64,000 nt of DNA from Sabellastarte sp. h YS-2021 (lineage: Eukaryota; Annelida; Polychaeta; Sabellida; Sabellidae), in assembly GCA_964017235.1 (NCBI GenBank), contig OZ024931.1:105294221-105358220 (forward strand). The letters run 5' to 3'. Below, piece by piece: positions 1-12,200 of the stretch (its first letter is position 1; each line of letters begins with the position of its first letter). The notes under the pieces are model-generated. The model was not told the origin of the DNA. It saw nothing but the letters and a program-made list of their open reading frames with translations, and made no database searches. A program made the position numbers and the translations under genes.

Positions 1-175
1 TGCCTTATATCTCCTTTATTGTTGCTTTTATAGCTTCAGAATGTATTAAGAGGTATTGGGAAAGCATACGGTGCAGCTTTGTGCATTCTTAGCTTTACAG
101 CTTGCTTATTAAAACCATAAAGCATTTTAAACTTTAAGGGACGCTTCGCTTTTGTTAGCAAAAGCATTCCTCTAG
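1..175 (+). mobile_element. 3' end of an AAGCGTCCC-family tandem-array element
   Basis: The window opens inside the element: the first 100 bases carry a unit of the roughly 158 bp array (key words tctcctttatt and gtattaagaggtattggg) that recurs at 25250-25560 and 30729-31830. The 3' end has the family signature: GGGACGCTT at 139-147, a hairpin GCTTTTG-tta-CAAAAGC just after it, then CTCTAG ending at 175, followed by TT. The same signature closes the elements at 12337 and 35978. The 5' end lies outside the window. No coding sequence. Resemblance to Helentron-type 3' ends is inferred from structure only. Confidence 0.7.
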
Positions 176-1244
176 TTCATATTGGTTACTGGGTGTTTGT
201 TTGATTTACTACTGCAGTAACTATTCAAGACTAGTGAATACAATTTGTTTAAGCAATAATATTTTGGTGAAACCAGAGAAATTTCCAAAGATGCAAAATT
301 TCTTGACGATAAGTGAATTTGAAATGAAATGGTTTATAAAAAAAAGTTTGAACTTGCATTTCGCTGAGGTTGTTATGCTGGATTGACTGGACATAATGCC
401 TCTTTCACACTACAGGCGGTACGTCCCACAGTTAGAAGTTTTTCTCGGCAAAGGAACTGCCCCCAGGTCGCCCCATTTCATCCCCCATTTGTTCACACCA
501 CAGGTGGACAGCCACTGATTGGACACAGTTTTTAACCGCCAGTAACCGTCGGATGACAGTACTACAAACGTTGGCAACCAAGAAGCAACCTCAACTCACC
601 TTCGGTAACTGTTGGGCTAACAGGTGGCAAAAAGACCAATACCTTAACTCACCTTATGTTGCCATATTACACTGAAAGACACCGAATCATAACCTATTGT
701 ATACCGTGGACCACACTTTCGTTTACCGTAGTCAGAAATTCATATGCGCATGTGCAAAATCGTCTGTGTGCCCACAGTACCGAAATCAGAGGCGGAAATT
801 AAAACAATCTAAAATTTCAGTAGGAAATGTGAGGTAATGGAGGGTTCGCCGCTGACTCACAAGGTCACATACTGACGTCAAGACGGCGATACCGACTGTA
901 GTGTTTAACTTTATCAGTTCTTGCAAGGGGTGTTACGGCCCTAAAAGTTAATTTTTTCATGCTAATTTGCGCAGGTCATGATTTGGGGAATACATGTCAA
1001 ATGATTTCCCACATATGTTGTTTGACATATAAGCTTCATATTTTAGACACCACTCTGCTTGTGGCACTTGAAGACCCCTCTTATAGTTGAACCCTGTTGA
1101 CTGAAACTCTATTGGTAGAATATTCTAGAGTAGAAGTACATATCAGGTCTTCAAAAGGCCTTCCCATAGAAATTTACCCAGACAAAAAGTATCTTTTCTG
1201 ATTCTTTAGATTTGATAGTTTGACTTTATGGTTTTCTGTTACAG
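176..1244. other. Intron sequence upstream of the tweety-like exon
   Basis: AT-rich sequence with no open frame or repeat that I recognise. A short open frame at 201-386 has no recognisable features. The last bases form a good splice acceptor: a pyrimidine-rich gttttctgttacag ending at 1244. Confidence 0.5.
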
Positions 1245-1356
1245 TGCATTTGTTGGCATAGGATTTTATGGCAATGAAGAAGTCCGCAAAGCTACGAATC
1301 AGTTTAAATCCATAGTGGAAGATAGTGAGGAAACTGTACTGAAAGCACACAATGAA
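1245..1356 (+). CDS. Tweety-homologue (TTYH-like) exon, GFYGN loop start
   Basis: 112 bp internal exon between a TTACAG acceptor (1239-1244) and a GTGAGT donor (1357-1362). It starts with the last base of a codon and ends on a complete codon. It encodes AFVGIGFYGNEEVRKA and then a helical stretch ending KAHNE. The G-(V/I)-GFYGN signature at the end of a membrane segment, followed by the start of a long extracellular loop, is what I know of the tweety family (TTYH1-3, Drosophila tweety), plasma-membrane proteins linked to volume-regulated anion currents and lipid handling. The next exon (53855-54093) begins in the matching phase and continues the loop. An open frame runs through the donor to 1491, but the part past 1356 does not resemble the family and is read as intron. 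The earlier exons lie to the left of the window. Family call fairly sure; which paralogue is not determinable. Confidence 0.8.
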
Positions 1357-2269
1357 GTGAGTATTTCTATTATATACTTAAACTGTTATGGCCACTGGCG
1401 GGATGTGGAAGTCAGAATTGTTGGCAGTTGCCTTCAGATTTGGTGTTCTGCAACCCTAGATGCTGTTAGAAAAATGCAGTCCGTAAACTAGAGATTTTGG
1501 GCAATTACGAGTGGCCATTCATGGCTACCTTCAATATTCATAAATTTGCAGTTTTATGTGTTTGATTTTTATGTCAGCTGACTTCTCAGTCAGCTGACAT
1601 TATGGCATCACTCTGCGGCATCTGTATACACTAGTGCTGTTGCGACACTCGCTACTTCCGATACTATCGTTTGCTAGGTCTATTATGAGTGACAATCGGA
1701 TGCGTTTTTTAAAATCCGATTGCAAAGATATTAGCATATCTATATAATAAAGATAGAATATCTTTTAACAGTGAATGATTATTCAGCACTTTAAAATATA
1801 TTTTCGGCCTTTTGACCACACAGTCTATACAAATCTAGTCACATGACCTATAAGGAAAGCATATAACCATTGCTCGAATGTAGATTTGGAATTGCATCTT
1901 TATTTTTTTTTTCGCACTTGGTAAGTCAATTTAATTGACGTAAAGCTTTCAAATAATGTTTAAAAACATGTAGTTCTATTTATTTGAGGTGTACATGATA
2001 TTATATAGCCATTATGCAGCACTTTATAAAGTCGAATTTTGATAGTTATTATCTCCCGCCGGGCTTTAGCCGGGGAGGGAGATTATGAAATGATGCCTGT
2101 GTGTGCGTGCGTGCGTGCGTGTGTGCGTGCGTTAGTTAGTCACGCAGATTCCTCCAAAACTACTACAGCTACAGATTTTTTGTAAATTAATTGTCCCAAT
2201 GAATTTTCACGCCCTCGAAAATTTTTTTGGTTTTATGGACTTAGGCCTAAAGATAACTGAGTAATAGCT

Positions 2270-4030
2270 ATCTTAGCTACTTGGAGTAAAGGGCTCATAA
2301 CTCAAAAACTATTGCAGTTACAACTTTTTCTTCAAATATGTTGTTCAGCTACTTTGTCCTTAGCTATAAGATGGTACATAGTTTGGGGTCCCATTGCATG
2401 CCATAAGTGAGTAATAGCTATTTTCTCATTTGTAGCTAAATAACAAAAGGAGTAAATGTCAAATATCTTCAAAAGTATTAGAGTTACAGAAATCTTTTCG
2501 AATATGTTGTTCATCTACTTTTTGGTAAGCTATCACATAGTAAAGTTTCAGACCTGTTGCACCTTGGATAGCTGAGTAATAGCTACTTTGAAATTCTGAC
2601 TGTTGAGTAAAGCCATTGTAACTCCAAAACTATTGCAGTTAGAGTGTTTTCCTAAAATATGTTGTTCAGCTACTTTGTCCTTAGCTATAAGATGGTACAT
2701 AGTTTGGGGTTCTATTGCATGCCATAAGTGAGTAATAGCTATTTTCTCATTTGTAGCTAAATAACAAAAGAAGTAAATGCCAAATATCTTCATAAGTATT
2801 AGAGTTACAGAAATCTTTTCAAATATGTTATTCATCTACTTTTGGGTAAGCTATCACATAGTAAAGTTTCAGACCTGTTGCACCGTGGATAGCTGAGTAA
2901 TAGCTACTTTCAAATTCCGACTGTTGAGTAAAGCCATTGTATCTCCAAAACTATTGCAGTTAGAGTGTTTTCCTAAAATATGTTGTTCAGCTACTTTGTC
3001 CTTAGCTATAAGATGGTACATAGTTTGGGGTTCTATTGCATGCCATAAGTGAGTAATAGCTATTTTCTCATTTGTAGCTAAATAACAAAAGAAGTAAATG
3101 TCAAATATCTTCAAAAGTATTAAAGTTAGTGAAATCTTTTCAAATATGTTGTCCATCTACTTTTTGGTAAGCTATCACATAGTAAAGTTTCAGACCTGTT
3201 GAACCTTTGATAGCTGAGTAATAGCTACTTTCAAATTCTGACGGTTGAGTAAAGCCATTGTAACTCCAAAACTATTGCAGTTAGAGTGTTTTCCTAAAAT
3301 ATGTTGTTCAGCTACTTTGTCCTTAGCTATAAGATGGTACATAGTTTGGGGTTCTATTGCATGCCATAAGTGAGTAATAGCTATTTTCTCATTTGTAGCT
3401 AAATAACAAAAGAAGTAAATGTCAAATATCTTCAAAAGTATTAAAGTTAGGGAAATCTTTTCAAATATGTTGTCCATCTACTTTTTGGTAAGCTATTACA
3501 TAGTAAAGTTTCAGACCTGTTGAACCTTTAATAGCTGAGTAATAGCTACTTTCAAATTCTGACGGTTGAGTAAAGCCATTGTAACTCCAAAACTATTGCA
3601 GTTAGAGTGTTTTCCTAAAATATGTTGTTCAGCTACTTTGTCCTTAGCTATAAGATGGTACATAGTTTGGGGTTCTATTGCATGCCATAAGTGAGTAATA
3701 GCTATTTTCTCATTTGTAGCTAAATAACAAAAGAAGTAAATGTCAAATATCTTCAAAAGTATTAAAGTTAGGGAAATCTTTTCAAATATGTTATTCATCT
3801 ACTTTTTGGTAAGCTATCACATAGTAAAGTTTCAGACCTGTTGAATCTTTGATAGCTGAGTAATAGCTACTTTGAAATTCTGACTGTTGAGTAAAGCCAT
3901 TGTAACTCCAAAACTATTGCAGTTAGAGTGTTTTCCTAAAATATGTTGTTTAGCTATAAGATGGTACATAGTTTGGGGTTCTATTGCATGCCATAAGTGA
4001 GTAATAGCTATTTTCTCATTTGTAGCTAAT
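2270..4030. repeat. 321-bp higher-order tandem repeat
   Basis: The words GCTATCACATAGTAAAG and GGTACATAGTTTGGGG recur at about 321 bp spacing (for example near 2529, 2850, 3171, 3492, 3813). Each 321 bp unit is built of two related half units, both related to the 155 bp array. Because 321 is a multiple of three, a 95-codon frame recurs on the minus strand in every unit; this is a by-product of the period. Confidence 0.85.
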
Positions 4031-5990
4031 TGAGAGCTTTCACTTGGTGAAGTTTCAGACCCTTAGCTAATTACTCACCTACTCAAAATGAGTAAATGCG
4101 AATTATCTCTAAAAGTATTGCAGATAGCCAATTTTTCTCAACTCATTCACCTACTTTTGGAAGAGCTTTCACATGGTCAAGTTTCAGACCCGTAGCTAAT
4201 TACTCAAAATGAGTAAATGCTAATTATCTCTAAAAGTATTGCAGATAGCCAATTTTTCTCAAATAACTCATTCACCTACTTTTGAGAGAGCTTTCACTTG
4301 GTGAAGTTTCAGACCTGTAGCTAATTATTCACCTACTCAAAATGAGTAAATGTGAATTATCTGTAAAAGTATTGCAGATAGCCAATTTTTCTCAAATAAC
4401 TCATTCACCTACTTTTGGAAGAGCTTTCACTTGGTGAAGTTTCAGACCCGTAGCTAATTACTCACCTGCTCAAAATGAGTAAATGCGAATCATCTCTAAA
4501 AGTATTGCAGATAGCCAATTTTTCTCAAATAACTCATTCACCTACTTTTGAGAGAGCTTTCACTTGGTGAAGTTTCAGACCCGTAGCTAATTATTCACCT
4601 GCTGAAAATGAGTAAATGCTAATTATCTCTAAAAGTATTGCAGGTAGCCAATTTTTCTCAAATAACTCATTCACGTACTTTTGGAAGAGCTTTCACATGG
4701 TCAAGTTTCAGATCCGTAGCAAATTACTCACCTACTCAAAATGAGTAAATGCTAATTATCTCTAAAATTATTGCAGATAGACAATTTTTCTCAAATAACT
4801 CATTCATCTACTTTTGGGAGAGCTTTCACTTGGTAAAGTTTCAGACCCGTAGCTAATTATTCACCTGCTGAAAATGAGTAAATGCTAATTATCTCTAAAA
4901 GTATTGCAGGTAGCCAATTTTTCTCAAATAACTCCTTCACGTACTTTCGGAAGAGCTTTCACATGGTGAAGTTTCAGACCCATAGCTAATTACTCACCTA
5001 CTCAAAATGAGTAAATGCGAATTATCTCTAAAAGTATTGCAGATAGCCAATTTTCTCAGATAACTCATTCACCTACTTTTGGGAGAGCTTTCACATGGTG
5101 AAATTTCAGACCCATAGCTAATTACTCACCTACTCAAAATGAGTAAATGCTAATTATCTCTAAAAGTATTGCAGATAGCCAATTTTTCTCAAATAACTCA
5201 TTCATCTACTATTGGGAGAGCTTTCACTTGGTGAAGTTTCAGACCTGCAGCTAATTATTCACCTACTCAAAATGAGTAAATGCTAATTATCTCTAAAAGT
5301 ATTGCAGATAGCCAATTTTTCTCATATAACTCATTCACCTACTTTTGGGAGAGCTTTCACTTGGTGAAGTTTCAGACCCGTAGCTAATTATTCACCTACT
5401 CAAAATGAGTAAATGCTAATTATCTCTAAAAGTATTGCGGATAGCCAATTTTTCTCATATAACTCATTCACCTACTTTTGGGAGAGCTTTCACTTGGTGA
5501 AGTTTCAGACCCATAGCTAATTACTCACCTGCTCAAAATGAGTAAATGCTAATTATCTCTAAAAGTATTGCAGATAGCCAATTTTTCTCAAATAACTCAT
5601 TCATCTACTATTGGGAGAGCCATCACTTGGTGAAGTTTCAGACCCGTAGCTAATTATTCACCTACTCAAAATGAGTAAATGCTAATTATTCCTAGAAGTA
5701 TTGCGGATAGCCTTCACATGGTGAAGTTCCAGACCCGTAGATAATTACTCACCTACTCAAAATGAGTAAATGCTAATTATCTCTAAAAGTATTGCAGATA
5801 GCCAATTTTTCTCAAATAACTCGTTCACCTACTTTTGGGACAGCTTTCACTTGGTGAAGTTTCAGACCTGTAGCTAGTTACTCACCTACTCAAAATAAGT
5901 AAATGCCTATTATCACTAAAAGTATTGCAGATAGCCAGTATTTCTCAAATAACTCATTCACCTACATTTTGGAGAAGTTTCACATGCTTA
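4027..5990. repeat. 133-bp tandem array, about 15 units
   Basis: Units spaced 131-133 bp (GAGCTTTCAC at 5351 and 5484, for example). Unit landmarks are AGAGCTTTCAC, GAAGTTTCAGACCC, CTCAAAATGAGTAAATGC, AAAGTATTGCAGATAG and CATTCACCTACTTTTGG. One unit near 5700 is internally shortened. Near-identical arrays occur at 10092-11830 and 16320-17610. Confidence 0.9.
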
Positions 5991-6057
5991 AGTTTATTTA
6001 TGAATTTTTTAAATAAATTTTAATACATTAAAATTAATTAAATCATGCACTAAATCA

Positions 6058-6690
6058 ATTATAACTTGAAAAGTACTGCATTTAGAGCACTTTGTGCAAA
6101 TATGTTATCCAGCTACTTTTGGGTCAGCTATAACATAGTAAAATTTCAGACCTGTAGCTCATGGCATAGCTGAATAATAACTACTTTTAGGTTATCACTG
6201 TTGGGTAAATCACTTATAACTTGAAAACTTTTGCATTTACATTATTTAGTTTCAGTATGTTATTCACCTATTTTGAGGCAGCTATAACATAGTAAAATTC
6301 CAGACCTGTGGCTCATTGCATAGCGGAGTAATAGCTACTTTGAAGTTCTTACTCAACACTAAATCATTTATAACTTGAAAAGTATTGCATTTAGAGCATT
6401 TTGTTAAAATATGTCATTCACCTACTTTTTCCATAGCAACAACATGGTGAGTAACTTGGGTGTCTATCTGAATAGCTAAGTGAGTAATAGCTACTTTTGG
6501 ACTTTTCACTAACCTCCATCATGAGTAAAATCACTTGTAACTTGAAAACTATTCCATTTAGAGAATTTTGTGCAAATATGTTATTCACCTACTTTTGGGT
6601 CAGCTATAACATACTAAAATTTCAGACCTCTAGCTCGTGCCATAGCTGAGTAATAGCTACTTTTGCCTTTGCCGGTGGATACATTTTGCA
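6058..6690. repeat. 155-bp tandem units (4 units)
   Basis: Diverged copies of the 155 bp unit, with landmarks AACTTGAAAA, GCATTTAGAG, TATGTTATTCACCTAC, GTCAGCTATAACATAG and GAGTAATAGCTAC. They are preceded by an AT-rich leader about taatacattaaaatt that also precedes the arrays at 7700, 15040 and 25960. Confidence 0.8.
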
Positions 6691-7734
6691 TCTGGCTACA
6701 GATGCATCCTTGGTCTAGTCTCTAAAAGTATTACAGGTGGGCAATTTCTTCTAAATAAGTCATTCACCTACTTTTGAGTGATCTACCACATAGTGAAGTT
6801 GCAGAACTGTAGCTCTTTAGATGGCAGAGTAATAGCCACTAAAATAAGTAAATGTCTTGTATCTCTAAAAGTAGTACAGATAGGCAATTTCTTCTAAAGA
6901 CGTGCTTCCCTACTTTGAGTTGATCTGCATAATGAAGTGGTAGAACTGTAGCTCTTTGGATGGCAAAGTAATAGCTACTAAAATGAGTAAATGCCTTTTG
7001 TCTTTAAAAGTATTGCAATCAAACATTAAACTTGTCACTTCTACATGTGCCTCCATCTCACAAGAAAATTTATATTCCACTATCTTTAGTACATCTAATT
7101 TATACGGCGGGAGATAAATGCATGCGTCAGAATGCTTGTTTTAATATACTGATGGTTTTCAAAGTGTTCCTACGTTTGACAATGCATAAAACGACCAAAA
7201 TAAAAGGACAAATATGACCCTAAAATGATGTATTCAGGTGAGAAACAATATATTATTTTACATTTTAATTAAATAGTTTTGTGTTGTGGTGAATTTATAA
7301 AGTCGACATATGTCGGTACTCGGTCGGCCAACGTGGGCGATATTCGGTGTTAATTTGCAGCAGTGAGTGACAGCACTAGTATACACATATGCGTGAACAT
7401 CTTCTCCTCCAAAAGTACAAGGCCCAGAGACATGCTGTTACTTTTGAAAGATACCTTAACTATTGAGAATGATAAATCCTAAAATTCATGCAGATCTGTC
7501 TGTTCTTCTGTTCCCCAGAGCCGTTAGAAGCGAGGTATCCCCACCCAAAGTGTGAAAATTTCAACACTTTATCACAATTTTCTCATTGACTATTGAAGGG
7601 ATTTCTCTCTTATTTTGCATATATGTACTAGGCCACAGGTAGATTCCTTTGTGGCAATATAAGACCTGGATCTTTCTTGATTATTTTTTTATGAATTTTT
7701 AAAATAATTTTTAATGCATTAAAATTCATAAAAT

Positions 7735-8571
7735 CATGCACTAAATCACTTATAACGTGAAAAGTATTGCATTTAGAGCATTTTGCTAAAATATGTTATT
7801 CAACTACTTTTTTCAAAGCTATAACATGGTAAGTAACTTGGGCATGTATCCCCATAGCTAACTGACTAATAGCTACTTTCTGACTTACCAGTAACTTCCA
7901 TAAGGAGTAAAATCACTTATGACTTAAAAACTATTGCATATACAGAATTTTGTATAAATATGTTATTCAGCTACTTTTGGGTCAGCTATAACATAGTAAT
8001 GTTGCAGACTTGTAGCTCATGGCATAGCTAAGTTATAGCTACTTTTAGGTTCTCACTGTTGAGTAAATCATTTATAACTTGAAAACTATTGTGTTTAGAG
8101 TATATTGTTTCATATGTTATTCACCTATTTTTGGGTCAGCTATAACATAGTGAAATTCCAGACCTGTAGCTCATTGTATAGCTGAGTAATAGCTACTTTG
8201 AGGTTCTAACTGTTGAGTAAATCAGTTGTAACTTGAAAACTATTGCATTTAGAGAATTTTGTATTAATATGGTATTCAGCTACTTTTGGGCAGGCTATAA
8301 TATAGTGAACTTGCAGACCTGTAACATCATTGCATAGCTGAGCAATAGCTACTCTAAGGTTCTCACTGTTGAGTAAATCAATTTGTAACATGAAAACTAT
8401 TACATTTTGAGTATATTGTTTGAATATGTTATTCAACTACTTTTGGGTCAGCTATAACATAGTAAAATTGGAGACTTGTAGTTCAATACATAGCTGAGCA
8501 ATAGCTATTTTGAGGTTCTCACTATTGAGTAAATTGCTTACAACTTGAAAACTATTGCATTTACAGTAATT
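7735..8571. repeat. 155-bp tandem units in copy A
   Basis: Five to six 155 bp units, interrupted at 8571/8572 by the AAGCGTCCC element and resumed at 12338. The interrupted word CAGTAATTTCTTT is seen uninterrupted near 12487. Confidence 0.85.
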
Positions 8572-8956
8572 AAGCGTCCCGCAAGGGACGCTTGTTTGTG
8601 TATGGGAGAGCTTCTGGCTCCGCTGGCTCCGCCGGCTCCGGCGGCTCCGCCGGCTCCGCATTTTGTTTTCCTTATAACTCTGTAACCGTTAGGCGGATTC
8701 TTTTCAAATTTGGCAGGTTTAGGCAGTAGCCTTGGGGAATTTTTTTGAATATGCTGCAGTGACATTTCAACCAATCAGAGAGGTCACATGACCAAAAATG
8801 TCTTTTTTCGATGGGGAAGCTTGTCCGGATGATAACTTGAAAGGAATTTTATCAATTCACCTGAAACTTGGCAAATACATTCATTCTATTAAAATCTGGA
8901 AATCATTAGATTTTGGCATTGATTGGTCAAGAAATGGCCGAGTAATTAATGATTAA

Positions 8957-10091
8957 TTAATCATTACGAATTTTCCAAATAAGGAAAACACAAAAATGCT
9001 TATATCTCGAAAACCGTGCTAGATAGAGCGATTTCGACGAAATTTTTGACCCACAGGGTATCTCTGCGGAGTAGTTTTCCCAATTTTCAAAAAATTTTTG
9101 TCTCGCCCAAAATGGCGGCCATTTTGAATTTTCGAAATTTTCGCAAAAATTGCAAAACACAAAAATGCTTATATCTCGAAAACCGTGCTAGATAGAGCGA
9201 TTTCGACGAAATTTTTGACCCACAGGGTATCTCTGCAGAGTAGTTATCCCAATTTTGAAAAAATTTTTGTCTCGCCAAAAATGGCCATTTTGAATTTTCG
9301 AATTTTTCGCAAAAATTGCAAAACACAAAAATGCTTATATCTCAAAAACCGTGCTAGATAGAGCAATTTCGACAAAATTTTTGACCCGCAGGATATCTCT
9401 GCAGAGTACTTTTCCCAATTTTCAAAAAATTTTTGTCTCGCCAAAAATGGCGGCCATTTTGAATTTTCGAAATTTTCGCAAAAATTGCAAAACACAAAAA
9501 TGCTTATATCTCGAAAACCGTGCTAGATAGAGCGATTTCGACGAAATTTTTGACCCACAGGGTATCTCTGCAGAGTAGTTATCCCAATTTTGAAAAAATT
9601 TTTGTCTCGCCAAAAATGGCGGCCATTTTGAATTTTCGAATTTTTCGCAAAAATTGCAAAACATAAAAATGCTTATATCGCGAAAACCCTGCTAGATAGA
9701 GCGATTTCGACGAAATTTTTGACCCACAGGGTATCTCTGCAGAGTAGCTGCCAATTTTCAAACAAAAAATTTCTCGCAAAAAATGGCGGCCATTTTGAAT
9801 TTTCGAATTTTTCGCAAAATTGCAAAACACAAAAATGCTTATATCTCGAAAACCGTGCTAGATAGAGCGATTTCGACGAAATTTTTGACCCACAGGGTAT
9901 CTATGCAGAGTAGCCATGCCAATTTTCAAAAAAATTTTGTCTTGCCAAAAATGGCGGCCATTTTGAATTTTCGAATTTTTGCGCAAAAATTGCAAAACAC
10001 AAAAATGCTAATATTTCGAAAACCGTGCTACATAGAGCGATTTCAACAAAATTTTTTATCTTCAGGGTATCTCTGCAGAGCAGCTATCCCA
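8957..10091. repeat. 168-bp tandem array with an AAAATGGCGGCCATTTT core
   Basis: About seven units spaced 166-169 bp. Landmarks: ATGCTTATATCTCGAAAACC, GATAGAGCGATTTCG, ACCCACAGGGTATCTCTGC, and CCAAAAATGGCGGCCATTTT followed by GAATTTTCGAA. Overlapping minus-strand open frames are periodic artefacts. The array resumes, more diverged, at 11924-12190. A sister array with about 65-70 percent similar text is at 52150-53240. Confidence 0.9.
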
Positions 10092-11923
10092 AAGAGCTTT
10101 CACTTGGTGAAGTTTCAGACCCATAGCTAATTGCTCACCTACTCAAAAAGAGTAAATGCGAATTACCTCTAAAAGTATTGCAGATGGCCAATTTTTCTCA
10201 AATAACTCATTCACCTACTTTTGGAAGAGCTTTCACTTGGTGAAGTTTCAGAACCATAGCTAATTACTCACCTACTCAAAATGAGTAAATGCGAATTATC
10301 TCTAAAAGTATTGCAGATAGCCAATTTTTCTCAAATAACTCATTCACCTACTTTTGGGAGAGCTTTCACTTGGTGAAGTTTCAGACCCATAGCTAATTAC
10401 TCACCTACTCAAAATGAGTAAATGCGAATTATCTCTAAAAGTATTGCAGATAGCCAATTTTTCTCAAATAACTCATTCACCTACTTTTGGGAGAGCTTTC
10501 ACTCTGTGAAGTTTCAGACCCATAGCTAATTACTCACCTACTCAAAATGAGTAAATGCGAATTATCTGTAAAAGTATTGCAGATAGCCAATTTTTCTCAA
10601 ATAACTCATTCACCTACTTTTGGCAGAGCTTTCACTCTGTGAAGTTTCAGACCCATAGCTAATTACTCACCTACTCAAAATGAGTAAATGTGAATTATCT
10701 CTAAAAGTATTGCAGATAGCCAATTTTTCTCAAATAACTCATTCACCTACTTTTGGGAGAGCTTTCACTTGGTGAAGTTTCAGACCCATAGCTAATTACT
10801 CACCTACTCAAAATGAGTAAATGCGAATTATCTCTAAAAGTATTGCAGATAGCCAATTTTTCTCAAATTAATCATTCACCTACTTTTGGGAGAGCTTTCA
10901 CTTGGTGAAGTTTCACACCCATAGCTAATTACTCACCTACTCAAAATGAGTAAATGCGAATTATCTGTAAAAGTATTGCAGATAGCCAATTTTTCTCAAA
11001 TAACTCATTCACCTACTTTTGGGAGAGCTTTCACTTGGTGAAGTTTCAGACCCATAGCTAATTACTCGTCTACTCAAAATGAGTAAATGCGAATTATCTC
11101 TAAAAGTATTGCAGATAGCCAATTTTTCTCAAATTAATCATTCACCTACTTTTGGGAGAGCTTTCACTTGGTGAAGTTTCAGACCCATAGCTAATTACTC
11201 GTCTACTCAAAATGAGTAAATGCGAATTATCTCTAAAAGTATTGCAGATAGCCAATTTTTCTCAAATAACTCATTCACCTACTTTTGGGAGAGCTTTCAC
11301 TTGGTGAAGTTTCAGACCCATAGCTAATTACTCACCTACTCAAAATGAGTAAATGCGAATTATCTCTAAAAGTATTGCAGATAGCCAATTTTTCTCAAAT
11401 AAATCCTTCACCTACTTTTGGCAGAGCTTTCACTTGGTGAAGTTTGAGACCCATACCTAATTATTCACCTACTCAAAATGAGTAAATGGGAATTATCTCT
11501 AAAAGTATTGCAGATAGCCAACTTTTCTCAAATAACTCATTCACCTACTTTTGGGAGAGCTTTCACTCTGTGAAGTTTCAGACCCATAGCTATTTATTCA
11601 CCTACTCAAAATGAGTAAATGCTAATTATCTGTAAAAGTATTGCGGATACCCAATTTTTATCAAATACTCATTCATCTACTCGTGGGAGAGCTTTCACAT
11701 GGTGAAGTTTCAGACCCATAGCTAATTACTCACCTACTCAAAATGAGTAAATGTGAATTATCTCTTAATAGTATTGCAGATAGCCAATTTTTCTCAAATA
11801 ACTCATTCACCTACTTTTGGAAGACCTTTCACACACGAAAATGAAAAATTGTGAATATCTCGGAAAAGCTATTTATTCTGCTTTAATGCTCGGCGGGAGA
11901 TACACACCACGGCAGTGGTCTTG
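10092..11923 (+). mobile_element. 5'-truncated TCTCCCGCC-family element
   Basis: Starts abruptly in mid-unit of the 133 bp array (aaagagctttcactt) directly after 168 bp array text. It carries about 13 units of 133 bp and ends with the family 3' signature: CGGCGGGAGAT (11891-11901), hairpin ACCAC-ggca-GTGGT and CTTG at 11923. The 168 bp array resumes at once with acaaaaatttttgtctc. No 5' hairpin is present. It is the only clear CTTG end here that is not followed by TT. Confidence 0.7.
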
Positions 11924-12200
11924 ACAAAAATTTTTGTCTCCCCAAAAATGGTGGCCATTTTGAATTTTCAAAGTTTTTGCAAAACACAAAAATGCTTATA
12001 TCTCGAAAACCGTGCTATATGGAGTAAACTCAACAAAATTTTGGACCTGCTGGGTATCTCTGCAGAGTAGCCATGCCAATTTTCAAAATATTTTTGTCTC
12101 GCCAAATATAGCGGACATTTTTAATTTTTTTATTTTTTGCAAAACACAAAAATGCTTATATCTTGAAAACCGTGCTAGATAGAGCAGACTGCGCTGACTT
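11924..12200. repeat. Diverged 168-bp units after the nested fragment
   Basis: One and a half units of the array interrupted at 10092, with TTGAATTTTC and CTTATATCTCGAAAACCG, before the 3' tail of the host element. Confidence 0.7.

Larger units (their letters stand above)
2051..7138 (+). mobile_element. TCTCCCGCC-family tandem-array element nested in the hAT element
   Basis: The 5' end has ATCTCCCGCCGG with an imperfect closing complement about 30 bases on, then a GTGC/GTGT microsatellite (about 2099-2134). The 3' end has CGGCGGGAGAT (7105-7115), a weak GCAT/ATGC hairpin, then GCTTG ending at 7138, followed by TTTT. In between come, in order, a 321 bp higher-order array, a 133 bp array, 155 bp units, and some diverged units (about 6690-7020). 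Other 3' ends of this family sit at 11923 and 24608. Open frames inside arise from the array period and are not genes. Confidence 0.7.
1632..7378. mobile_element. hAT-type element with 8-bp target duplication, split by an array element
   Basis: Flanked by a perfect 8 bp duplication GTATACAC (1624-1631 and 7379-7386). The inverted ends are TAGTGCTGTTGCGACACTCG on the left and, in complement, TAGTGCTGTCACTCACTGC on the right. An 8 bp duplication with TAG-starting ends is the hAT pattern. Its own sequence is only 1632-2050 and 7139-7378, about 660 bp; the rest is the nested element 2051-7138. No transposase, so non-autonomous. Confidence 0.85.

Noticed and set aside
1600..1640. Simple inverted repeat TATACACTAGTG around 1625 and 7380 as a recombination site
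   Set aside because: Explained fully by hAT ends plus an 8 bp target duplication.
2332..3798. Series of similar 60-95 codon minus-strand frames
   Set aside because: They follow the 321 bp repeat period exactly and fall within an AT-rich transposable array; no start context, domain or splice signal.
4027..5990. Regularly spaced repeats resembling a CRISPR array
   Set aside because: Units are contiguous 133 bp tandem copies without unique spacers, in a eukaryotic intron.
8957..10130. Overlapping 67-115 codon frames on both strands
   Set aside because: Periodic by-products of the 168 bp array; each overlaps the next and has no independent support.
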